Part shown: piece after piece, positions 30,501-33,240 of the stretch
Position numbering within the stretch: position 1 is the stretch's first letter
Layout: every line of letters starts with the position of its first letter
Assembly (NCBI RefSeq): GCF_001704415.2
Contig: NC_030817.1
Coordinates: 32,499,550-32,563,549 of the forward strand
DNA: 64,000 bases
Source: Capra hircus
Lineage: Eukaryota > Chordata > Mammalia > Artiodactyla > Bovidae
Direction: 5' to 3'
Made by a program: the position numbers and the translations under genes
The notes under the pieces: model-generated
Databases searched by the model: none
Told to the model about the DNA's origin: nothing
The model's input: only the letters and a program-made list of their open reading frames with translations

Positions 30501-31688
30501 GAAGTTAAGTCTGATGAACCTAACAAAATAAAAGAATCAATTTTAGTGAGTTTTAAATTAGAATGTTTCCTTTAGAAACTGTATAAGCATAATTCAAGAA
30601 CTATAAATTCCATATTAATGCAAGACCTAAACTGGAAGCCAATCTTCATGCAAAAAGCTTAAAATGTACATATATATATACCGATGAAGGTTTTCACATC
30701 TGATATTTTGGAAAGTAAGGGCTCAAAACTGACAATCCAATAAGACAAGTATACAAAGTTATACAACGAGTTACACTATTGAATTAGGACAAACTATCTG
30801 TGCAATCACTTGCCAGGAAGAAAACATGCAATGATATAAAAGCCTAATTAAACAGCAGGCCTAGGTTATGCTGAAATTGCCAAAAGCAGCACTATAAAAA
30901 CTACTTTATTTATTCTTTTTCGCACTTATAATCATTAATCTGATTACCAGTGAAGTGGGTTATCTTTACTTCCAGGGAGCTTAGACAAGTTAAGTGAATT
31001 GTATTTCGGATGCCATCAAAAGGCAGAAATTGTGCTTTTCTACAATTCCAAACTGTACAGCATTATCCAAACAGAAGGTAAAAAGCTAGCCCCTACTGGT
31101 GAAAAGCACATCACACTAATTAAATGTGTCAATCACAGATATGAACAAGAATAGTGTGCCAAAAAAACACGCAAAGAAAAAAAAAAAAACCGAAACGTTT
31201 TATTCATTCCATCTACTGAATATGATTCGATGTAGACTGTTCCTGCCTGGCCATTTTCCCAGGAAAAGGGGTCACTCTTCTAACGACTGTACAAGCGAGA
31301 AATATCTTGTATTTAGGAATTAAAACATTAAAAATCCTCTAGGTTTTGAAACACACACACACAACGAAATGAAAATAAAGACTAAAGATTTACAAAATCG
31401 AAAACTGGTTGAAACTATTTGGAATCACATACCACATAACGTTCCATTCAAGCTCTTCCCAGTTCTAACAGGAAGACGTTTATTTGCAGACAACGCTGGA
31501 GGAACACGGGACAATTCATCTTTCAGCAAAGCCAAATTATCTCCCTGATTTGGAGAAGCTATCTCACGAAGTCTCCTCGCTGGTACTTTAACCTTTTTTT
31601 TCTTTTCCAGGCAAAACTCTGAGCCTTTCATATTACTGGTAACAAACCTAGCCCCACAGTTCTGAACAGAATTTTCTTCTGGGTCCAT
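334..31688 (-). CDS. KIAA0586: KIAA0586 (TALPID3), 5' part of gene, 14 coding exons
   Basis: Centrosomal coiled-coil protein; the family is known to act at the distal centriole in basal-body docking, ciliogenesis and Hedgehog signalling, and human mutations cause Joubert-type ciliopathies. Fourteen minus-strand exons join in phase to about 711 residues, roughly the N-terminal half of a protein of some 1500-1600 residues; the rest lies beyond position 1. Recognisable segments in order: a basic N-terminus with RRLREI, an Ala/Thr-rich stretch (TTVAAATAAAIATAAP), a Gln/Leu/Glu-rich coiled coil (VTELLNKLQETDKQLQ), a second conserved coiled coil ([19 protein letters not shown]) and a Pro/Ser/Lys-rich block ([20 protein letters not shown]). 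The start is the ATG at 31688, because an in-frame TGA lies just upstream in the genomic frame and no Met precedes the conserved block otherwise. It is head to head with TIMM9. Identity is certain; the exact 5' end is not. Confidence 0.95.
509..1415 (-). other. KIAA0586: KIAA0586 intron between exons 13 and 14
   Basis: AT-rich intron. About 905-1085 resembles an ancient MIR/L2-type fragment (the phrase for a growing list of sites ending in a class-typical gcatttattgaacatctgc). Nothing else is recognised. Confidence 0.5.
1416..1643 (-). CDS. KIAA0586: KIAA0586 coding exon 13 (residues 578-653)
   Basis: A 228-nt, phase-0 exon (76 codons) encoding DELTRKDYEQKRFDQKN, DKTVNNSVIPRKHSQKQKED and SMPASSLQRERRE. 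It is strongly basic. Its 3' end is a GAGA simple run just before the GTAAGA donor. Acceptor ATTAAG. Confidence 0.93.
1712..1925 (-). mobile_element. Bov-tA/BOV-A2 type SINE
   Basis: Reverse-orientation ruminant tRNA-linked SINE: a (gtt)n-like start, then gtgtctgactctttagcgac, the ccaggctcctctgtc core and the terminal agaagccca that complements the tRNA-like head. It lies in the KIAA0586 intron between exons 12 and 13. No clear target duplication. Confidence 0.9.
2455..2635 (+). mobile_element. CHR-type tRNA SINE with (CA)n, flanked by 15-bp target duplication
   Basis: Starts gagctccctggtggtccag, the tRNA-derived head of cetartiodactyl CHR SINEs, and ends in A-rich sequence plus an (ac)n microsatellite (about 2596-2618). 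Flanks are identical: aaaagtgtattttag at 2440-2454 and 2636-2650, a clean target-site duplication. Confidence 0.88.
3343..3415 (-). CDS. KIAA0586: KIAA0586 coding exon 12 (residues 553-577)
   Basis: A 73-nt exon encoding EISEKIRIKKTVDDWIKTIS, continuing the conserved coiled-coil region. The donor is taken as GTAGGT right after codon CAA. A second GT four bases on would break phase with exon 13, so it is not used. Confidence 0.93.
3838..4052 (-). CDS. KIAA0586: KIAA0586 coding exon 11 (residues 482-552), conserved coiled coil
   Basis: A 215-nt exon encoding [20 protein letters not shown] and EENLEAIIRAKDGAAMYSFI. This is the most conserved part of TALPID3; the coiled coil encoded around here is reported to be needed for centrosomal localisation and cilium formation. 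Acceptor TTTTAAG, donor GTAGGA. Confidence 0.96.
4053..4635 (-). other. KIAA0586: KIAA0586 intron between exons 10 and 11
   Basis: Intronic sequence of 583 bp with a somewhat GC-richer middle (4330-4570). No repeat family or exon recognised. Confidence 0.6.
4636..4768 (-). CDS. KIAA0586: KIAA0586 coding exon 10 (residues 437-481)
   Basis: A 133-nt exon encoding SIDTIATQRFPSYEELGTAK and VQKSDDILHELDQKRKET. The acceptor used here is TTTTTCAG (4769-4770), after a pyrimidine tract. A second in-frame acceptor, CAAAG, lies 24 nt further in and would remove eight residues, giving the RFPS junction I recall from the human protein. Donor GTAAAG. The 6.5-kb intron upstream holds an old L1 with many younger insertions. 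Confidence 0.9.
5529..5646 (-). mobile_element. CHR-type SINE fragment
   Basis: Contains the complement of the CHR head: ttggccacaccccgtggcat, then gttccctgaccagaggtcc, and a degraded end near gcccggcaagacccc. In the large intron between KIAA0586 exons 9 and 10. Confidence 0.7.
5850..5877 (+). repeat. (AC)n microsatellite
   Basis: Run of alternating a/c with one interruption (acacacacat), about 28 bp. Confidence 0.85.
6290..6437 (+). mobile_element. Bov-tA type SINE fragment
   Basis: Contains ggttgggaagatctcctgg, ggcaacccactctagtcctc and gaggagcctggcaggctac, ending in a gactaac tail joined to BovB 3' sequence. The tRNA-like head is missing. Confidence 0.8.
6443..6725 (+). mobile_element. 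BovB LINE, 3'-terminal fragment
   Basis: Contains the BovB C-terminal coding text (gctccaatactttggccacc, translating as LQYFGHLMQRANSLEKTLM) and the terminal gactgaacaacaac. A 5'-truncated RTE-type element in the plus orientation, joined directly to the SINE fragment before it. Confidence 0.85.
6739..6862 (+). mobile_element. CHR-type SINE fragment
   Basis: Head reads gggaattccctggtggtcca; the tail is gaccaaaataaatagataaa. Short, truncated copy. Confidence 0.8.
6909..7243 (+). mobile_element. CHR-type SINE, nearly full length
   Basis: Contains the long CHR body: cactgagcccgtgcgccaca, repeated gccacaaccactgagccc text, gagaagacacaatgagaagc, and the final gtgcaaccaaaaataaataa tail. The gagccc...gtgcc motif is locally repeated about 7033-7085. 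Confidence 0.85.
7395..7608 (+). mobile_element. Bov-tA/BOV-A2 SINE with target duplication, inside old L1
   Basis: Full-length copy from tgggcttccaaggtagtgc to gtgactgagtgactgaa. Flanked by cagtttgaggaa (7383-7394) and cagtttgaagaa (7609-7620), a 12-bp duplication with one change. The flanking text belongs to the ancient L1 ORF1. Confidence 0.9.
7935..9503 (+). mobile_element. BovB LINE, internally deleted and frameshifted, with 11-bp target duplication
   Basis: The left part (7945-8370) is upstream BovB sequence (gcatcggaccttgtttctat, cccatccacaactgggtg). It joins abruptly near 8375 to the reverse-transcriptase region (FIDYAKAFDCVDHNQLWKIL). The RT frame is broken by a shift before the YADD-coding site (about 8720) and by a TGA near 9115. 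The 3' end is cgactgagcaactgaactg. Flanks atccttagtaa at 7924-7934 and 9504-9514 form a target duplication within L1 ORF1 sequence. Confidence 0.92.
9813..10084 (-). mobile_element. BovB LINE, 3'-terminal fragment
   Basis: Reverse orientation: begins with the (agttc) tail text gtcagttcagttcagtggct, then cccatgaatcgcagcac and the complement of the ending coding text to ttagcatcattccttcc. The L1 text resumes right after it at ggtaaatataaaaaacag. Confidence 0.88.
10640..10905 (-). mobile_element. Ancient L1 3' fragment
   Basis: Contains tttataatgtaaagtttcaa and ttgaagcaaatcccagatat, text I recognise from 3' regions of older mammalian L1 in reverse orientation. Diverged; family assignment tentative. 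Confidence 0.45.
10938..11143 (+). mobile_element. Bov-tA/BOV-A2 SINE
   Basis: From attggtggcttagatggtaa through ccactccagcattctggcc to gactgagcaactaaacac with an (ac)n tail. Located 180 bp from KIAA0586 exon 9. Confidence 0.9.
11322..11445 (-). CDS. KIAA0586: KIAA0586 coding exon 9 (residues 396-436)
   Basis: A 124-nt exon encoding FLKQILNNRDSLTRISESSD and SKMGWNPERRN. The acceptor is TTGTAG and the donor GTAAAA. It leaves in phase 2 with AG, which forms Ser or Arg depending on the acceptor chosen for exon 10. Confidence 0.92.
11446..12237 (-). other. KIAA0586: KIAA0586 intron, unique-looking part
   Basis: AT-rich intron sequence upstream of exon 9 on the minus strand; I see no repeat family or exon in it. 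Confidence 0.6.
12238..12396 (-). mobile_element. Bov-tA SINE fragment
   Basis: Reverse orientation, with tttcccaggcaagaatactg, cttctctagtggatcttcc and gccacctgggaagtcc at the tRNA-like head. The 3' part is missing. Confidence 0.88.
12463..12664 (-). mobile_element. Bov-tA/BOV-A2 SINE
   Basis: Reverse copy beginning ttgttgcttttgttgttt, then cttagtcgtgttcaactc and gcctaccaggctcctctgtc. Its head end abuts a plus-orientation copy, forming an inverted pair. Confidence 0.9.
12665..12856 (+). mobile_element. Bov-tA/BOV-A2 SINE
   Basis: Forward copy from cttcctggtaaagaatctgc to catgactgagcacagc, directly against the preceding reverse copy. Its end lies only 65 bp from KIAA0586 exon 8. Confidence 0.9.
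12919..13086 (-). CDS. KIAA0586: KIAA0586 coding exon 8 (residues 340-395)
   Basis: A 168-nt exon encoding [20 protein letters not shown] and then charged, Lys/Glu-rich sequence (KRENPTEEKENMELPC). The acceptor is GAAG and the donor GTAATA. It enters and leaves in phase 1. Confidence 0.93.
13402..13610 (-). mobile_element. Bov-tA/BOV-A2 SINE with 12-bp target duplication
   Basis: Reverse full-length copy. Flanks gtactaagtaca at 13390-13401 and 13611-13622 are identical. Confidence 0.93.
13683..13792 (-). mobile_element. Bov-tA SINE fragment with 8-bp flanking repeat
   Basis: Starts acattgttgctattgttcag and ends ccaccaggaaagcc; the middle of the SINE is absent. The tttaccactgagcca segment is duplicated in tandem. 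Flanked by cacaaaac at 13675-13682 and 13793-13800. Confidence 0.8.
13805..13960 (+). mobile_element. MIR-type ancient SINE
   Basis: Contains gagttcttgttacagctctg, aagccaggtgacctagag and cttcattttcctcc, the order found in mammalian MIR. Diverged. Confidence 0.6.
14398..14566 (-). mobile_element. Bov-tA SINE fragment
   Basis: Reverse copy with tgcttagtcacgtatgactc, tccaggcaagaatattgg and cccagggatcgaacccagg; the tRNA-like head end is missing. Confidence 0.88.
14829..14982 (-). CDS. KIAA0586: KIAA0586 coding exon 7 (residues 289-339)
   Basis: A 154-nt exon encoding THFISAALKTSSFQPV and SRAVEKCSVKPDHLNFG. The acceptor is TTCTAG and the donor GTAAAA. It is Ser-rich with no recognised domain. 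Confidence 0.93.
14983..16340 (-). other. KIAA0586: KIAA0586 intron, mostly unrecognised
   Basis: AT-rich sequence upstream of exon 7. About 15150-15260 (ctcaaagacttgggttacg ... ctaaacctcagtttcttcc) looks like a MIR fragment. The remainder shows no recognisable feature. Confidence 0.5.
16345..16520 (-). mobile_element. Bov-tA SINE (left arm of inverted pair)
   Basis: Reverse copy from gtgctcagttctgtccaac to aaccctcgtctcttacatc. It faces a forward copy at 16540-16672. Confidence 0.85.
16540..16672 (+). mobile_element. Bov-tA SINE fragment (right arm of inverted pair)
   Basis: Forward copy from acagtatggcaccccactcc to the end agcgacttagcagtagcagc. The tRNA-like head is missing. Confidence 0.85.
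16940..17108 (+). mobile_element. MER5-like (hAT-Charlie) DNA transposon remnant
   Basis: Starts aggtgattctcatccaaggg and ends gccaggctaagaaccattg, with the internal ctgctatttcagaatttctg typical of MER5A. The ends are roughly inverted repeats. Non-coding. Confidence 0.65.
17409..17630 (-). CDS. KIAA0586: KIAA0586 coding exon 6 (residues 215-288), coiled coil
   Basis: A 222-nt, phase-0 exon (74 codons). The sequence is rich in Gln, Leu, Glu and Lys with heptad character (VTELLNKLQETDKQLQRVTE), followed by [20 protein letters not shown] and a poly-Gln stretch (LEKLQQQQIDIQ). It is predicted to be a coiled coil. Acceptor TTTTAG, donor GTATCT. Confidence 0.95.
17860..18549 (+). mobile_element. 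BovB LINE, 3' part
   Basis: From agaaaactaagatcacagc to gagcgactgaactgag; encodes broken fragments of the RT C-terminal part ([40 protein letters not shown]). It carries a poly(A) insertion with a target duplication at 18138-18172. Lies in the intron between KIAA0586 exons 5 and 6. Confidence 0.92.
18138..18172. mobile_element. Poly(A)-only insertion with 12-bp duplication inside BovB
   Basis: The BovB text aaagaaagctga occurs at 18138-18149 and again at 18161-18172, separated by 11 A. Removing one copy and the A run restores the normal BovB sequence seen at 22314-23543. This is what an extremely 5'-truncated retrotransposition event, reduced to its tail, would leave. Confidence 0.75.
18556..18700 (+). 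mobile_element. MIR-type ancient SINE
   Basis: Contains tcttggctctcccacctat, tgacctgtttttcaatcttc and ggtcaattctagctctaaaa in MIR order. Diverged. Confidence 0.55.
18946..19120 (-). CDS. KIAA0586: KIAA0586 coding exon 5 (residues 156-214)
   Basis: A 175-nt exon with acceptor TTTCCAG and donor GTATAC. It encodes MPVFKEVKVQLLEDAG and then a low-complexity Ala/Thr run (TTVAAATAAAIATAAP) typical of TALPID3. It follows a 7.6-kb repeat-filled intron. Confidence 0.95.
19431..19715 (+). mobile_element. CHR-type SINE, nearly full length
   Basis: From gggacttccctggtggcccag to gtgcaaccaaaaataaataa; body with gagaagccagcacaatgag and cagcaacaaagacccagtg. Inside the 7.6-kb KIAA0586 intron. Confidence 0.9.
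19716..20329 (-). other. KIAA0586: KIAA0586 intron, unrecognised stretch
   Basis: Includes an A run (19977-19990). I see no gene or clear repeat family. Confidence 0.55.
20330..20510 (-). mobile_element. MIR-type ancient SINE
   Basis: Contains cattttatagatgaagaaag, aaactgaggtccacagag and agaactagtaagtagccaag, the well-known MIR core in reverse orientation. Confidence 0.75.
20883..21000 (+). mobile_element. CHR-type SINE with 10-bp target duplication
   Basis: Short copy from ggggacttctctggtggtcc to gccaaaaaaataaatac. Flanks gcctgttctt at 20873-20882 and 21001-21010 are identical. Confidence 0.88.
21066..21268 (+). mobile_element. Bov-tA/BOV-A2 SINE
   Basis: Forward copy from gagcttccctgataggccag to gactgagagatgaacac. 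Confidence 0.9.
21328..21522 (+). mobile_element. Bov-tA/BOV-A2 SINE
   Basis: Forward copy from tggcttctcttgtggctcaa to gagcgactttcactttcaca; a short internal deletion lies near 21470. Confidence 0.9.
22034..22237 (-). mobile_element. Bov-tA SINE nested in BovB, 14-bp target duplication
   Basis: Reverse full-length SINE from tgaagtcactcagtcgtgtc to gccaccaggaaagcccc. The BovB text aatcccaaagaaag appears at 22020-22033 and again at 22238-22251, so the SINE inserted into the LINE after it landed. Confidence 0.95.
22314..23543 (+). pseudogene. BovB reverse transcriptase, 409-codon open fragment
   Basis: Open frame of 409 codons covering the RT domain and C-terminal region of a BovB ORF. Visible motifs: FIDYAKAFDCVDHNKLWKIL (first catalytic Asp), IGKGVHQGCILSPCLF, and YADD at residues 157-160 (22782-22793). 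The C-terminal part has CWRRLLRVPWTARRSNQSIL. The apurinic-endonuclease domain and the normal start are missing, so autonomous activity is not expected. It is kept as a pseudogene of a mobile element, not a host gene. Confidence 0.9.
23600..25180 (+). mobile_element. Ancient L2-type LINE, degraded
   Basis: Pyrimidine-rich sequence whose phrases follow the order of mammalian L2 ORF2: aaggccattaatacctcctc, caatggacacttctcagtcc, then gatatctcataggtacctca, tctgggatccatccttagct, ctccttcctcatggtcacat, ccagccctcttctaatcc, cataactctgcttaccttcc. It is interrupted by a SINE at 24057-24255. Family call from memory; all frames are decayed. Confidence 0.6.
24057..24255 (+). mobile_element. Bov-tA/BOV-A2 SINE inside L2
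   Basis: Forward copy from tggcttggtgggtaaagaat to gacatgactgagcacagagg. Confidence 0.9.
25181..25700 (-). other. KIAA0586: KIAA0586 intron, unrecognised stretch
   Basis: Contains a short (ttcag) run at about 25569-25587 that may be a leftover BovB tail. Nothing else seen. Confidence 0.5.
25717..25867 (-). mobile_element. Bov-tA SINE with internal tandem duplication
   Basis: Reverse copy; the block catggactgaagtctgcca is present twice (25748-25766 and 25781-25799, period 33). Flanked by ccttgtggttt (25706-25716) and ccttgcggttt (25868-25878), a probable target duplication with one change. Head end truncated. Confidence 0.88.
25879..26309 (-). other. KIAA0586: KIAA0586 intron, unrecognised stretch
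   Basis: No exon or clear repeat seen. Confidence 0.5.
26310..26535 (+). mobile_element. MIR-type ancient SINE
   Basis: Contains gtttgaattccaacccagtg, tctgtgtctcagtttcctca and tgagttaatgcatacaaagtgc, a fairly complete plus-strand MIR. Confidence 0.85.
26742..26811 (-). CDS. KIAA0586: KIAA0586 coding exon 4 (residues 133-155)
   Basis: A 70-nt exon encoding NDIFISQYTMGQKDALRAVL. Strong TTTTGCAG acceptor and GTAAGT donor; leaves in phase 2. Confidence 0.92.
26812..27395 (-). other. KIAA0586: KIAA0586 intron between exons 3 and 4, left part
   Basis: AT-rich, with no recognised repeat or exon. Confidence 0.6.
27407..27626 (-). mobile_element. Bov-tA/BOV-A2 SINE with 11-bp target duplication
   Basis: Reverse full-length copy. 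Flanks aaattcttaca at 27396-27406 and 27627-27637. Confidence 0.94.
27638..27945 (+). mobile_element. Ancient L1 3' end
   Basis: Contains gaagacatgctaagtgaaat, gattccacacataagagata, ggaagcagaatggtgggaag and gatggtggtgatagctgcac, the 3' end of an older mammalian L1 in the plus orientation. Confidence 0.75.
27956..28025 (-). CDS. KIAA0586: KIAA0586 coding exon 3 (residues 110-132)
   Basis: A 70-nt exon encoding DFSKDAAVQVLPLNKMEENN. The acceptor is GAAG and the donor GTAAAA. It leaves in phase 1, matching exon 4. Confidence 0.9.
28026..28830 (-). other. KIAA0586: KIAA0586 intron between exons 2 and 3, unrecognised part
   Basis: No exon or repeat family recognised. Confidence 0.55.
28835..29370 (+). 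mobile_element. Possible ancient L1 fragment
   Basis: Text such as cattgatacagtttttctagag, ctagaaattaatataagaaag and gtacatacatacactgaaat resembles old L1 3' coding text. It is strongly diverged, so the assignment is weak. Confidence 0.4.
29371..30448 (-). other. KIAA0586: KIAA0586 intron, unrecognised part
   Basis: AT-rich; nothing recognised up to exon 2. Confidence 0.6.
30449..30519 (-). CDS. KIAA0586: KIAA0586 coding exon 2 (residues 86-109)
   Basis: A 71-nt exon with TTAG acceptor and GTAAGC donor; encodes SSDLTSARNYQQPPIENPTV, clearly homologous to the human SSDLTSARN segment. Enters in phase 1 and leaves in phase 0. Confidence 0.9.
30520..31432 (-). other. KIAA0586: KIAA0586 intron between exons 1 and 2
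   Basis: A 913-bp intron with a short (ta)n near 30670 and an A run at 31180; no recognised repeat family or exon. Confidence 0.65.
31433..31688 (-). CDS. KIAA0586: KIAA0586 coding exon 1 (residues 1-85)
   Basis: Starts MDPEENSVQN and contains the conserved RRLREIASPNQGDN and PPALSANKRLPV blocks. It ends in phase 1 at a GTATGT donor (31432-31427). A possible acceptor (CATAG) lies at 31715-31716, so a non-coding first exon may be spliced on upstream. The 35 residues before RRLREI are Lys-rich near the end (CLEKKKKVKVPA). In my recollection the canonical human protein starts with Met where this sequence has Val (GTA), so the upstream Met would be required here. Confidence 0.85.
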
Positions 31689-31833
31689 AAAACTTCAGAA
31701 CAAAATTTTCACTTCTATGAGGATTTAGTGGGGCCGGGGGTAAGGGAGAAAAAATGAGGGAGGAGTATGATAAAGAAAACGTGAATTTCACGTGATTTTG
31801 AAACATGCAAGCATCAACTTTTACATAAAACAA

Positions 31834-32329
31834 TGCCTAAACAGACTATCCGCAAAGCTAGAAATTTCAATTTGGTATTTGACCGAGGATTGATTTACCC
31901 ATCAATCCCATATTTACCCATTAATTCCATTCAGGCTATTAATGCACCACGCCAATAAATCTCAAAGTGAGGAGGACAAGAGAACGGCCACATAAGTAAT
32001 AATAATAACACAGAGCACTCCCCTAGAGTACTCCCGGAGAGAAGGCAGTACAAAGGAAACCAGATGCGGATGCGAGTTAAAATTTGAGAGGGAGTCAAGC
32101 AGGCAAAACGAAATGCTACTTTTTCCCCCCAAAATCACCTACATAAGAAGCTTAATAGCTTCCTTTAACCAACGAGTCTTACACACCCCTTCAGAAGCAA
32201 TCATCAGACACCTAAATTCACCCTTCCGTGTCTCCCGAAAGCCCGGTATCTGCGGAACCACAGGTCTAATCTGACAAGTTCAGTTGCCCGCTGGTCAACA
32301 CCTACTTCCCTTTAAACCCGCCCTTCAAA
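31834..32329. other. Gap between KIAA0586 first coding exon and promoter
   Basis: Moderate GC, no repeat seen. Probably 5' UTR or first intron of KIAA0586. Confidence 0.5.
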
Positions 32330-32335
32330 CACAAC

Positions 32336-32345
32336 ACGCATGCGC
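32336..32345. promoter_or_regulatory. NRF1-type site
   Basis: acgcatgcgc fits the NRF1 consensus RCGCRYGCGY at every position. NRF1 is known to drive nuclear genes for mitochondrial proteins, which suits TIMM9. The site is 650 bp upstream of KIAA0586 exon 1 on one side and of the CpG core on the other. Confidence 0.6.
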
Positions 32346-33234
32346 GCCATGAAATCGTCCAAATCCTCCAACCAAAAAGCTAAACACTGTCGGGTGCTTC
32401 TCCATCACTCTCCGGGTGGAAACAAACTGCCGGCGTGAAACACTTAAAACGGGTGTGAAATTTTTGTTTTATTAAAGGCAGTAGTACATTGCCCCACAAG
32501 ACTTAAAACACTGAATAACACCCGAGTCTCATCCAGGACCTCAAGAACTCCCGACCTAGCTGGTTATACACCATTCTTGTTATTAGGGACTATTTACAGT
32601 AATGCTCCTGGAGACCGTTAGGGACGCGGGATTAAGTAAATTAGTTTTACAAAAAGCTTCGACAGATTCGAGTTGATATTGGCGAGAAAGTCAGAATTAT
32701 AGAATTTTGTCTAAGAAGAGAGTAAAAAAATAATTGTCATGGTACTTAACAATTCATTTATGATACCTACTCTTTCCTCTAGCGTTTCTGATATTATAAC
32801 GAATCGGCGGCGAAGGGTATAAGAACCATTTGACATCGCCATTCCCACGTGTTCTCTTTCATCCAGCGACTGAGGCGCCCGCCCTGACCCAGACCCTCCG
32901 CCCCCTACCCCTCGCGAGTCGACTGGCAACGTAGCCCCCCAGCCTTTTATGGTGTCGGATGCGAGAGTCTGTCCTTAAGTATGGTCTCTTTTTTCTGTCC
33001 ACTGAATCCCGGGTTTCCAGGCGGGTGGCGGCCGGCAACGCTCGGGGAAAGGTGGCAGGGTCTCTGAAGGAGGCCGCCTCTTGTACTTGGGGCTGTTGGG
33101 GGCTGCGGAACCGGGCAGCGCGTACCGAGAGCGGGTTTGGGACTTCCCTCGGAACCGTGTCACTGGACGAGAGTCGGAATTCGAGGCTCTAAGCCATCTT
33201 CAGATCTGGGGAATCGGAGTCTTGTTTTGGGATA

Positions 33235-33240
33235 GTGAGT
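33235..33240 (+). promoter_or_regulatory. TIMM9: Candidate donor of a non-coding TIMM9 first exon
   Basis: gtgagt follows gggata at the right edge of the CpG-rich block. TIMM9 coding starts only at 44124, after an acceptor at 44097-44098, so an untranslated first exon with a donor in this area is required. Which donor is used is inferred. Confidence 0.4.

Larger units (their letters stand above)
32330..33240. promoter_or_regulatory. Bidirectional promoter region of KIAA0586 and TIMM9
   Basis: The two genes are head to head here. CpG density rises sharply at about 32860-33190 compared with the AT-rich flanks. Visible candidate sites are an NRF1-type palindrome (32336-32345), an E-box CACGTG (32846-32851), GC boxes (ccgccccc near 32898) and a BANP-like CTCGCGAG (32911-32918). 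No TATA box is evident. Transcription start sites cannot be fixed from the sequence. Confidence 0.75.

Noticed and set aside
32959..33192. 77-codon plus-strand frame in the CpG-rich block before TIMM9
   Set aside because: No similarity recognised and it lies where an untranslated TIMM9 first exon is expected; GC-rich open frames are unremarkable there.
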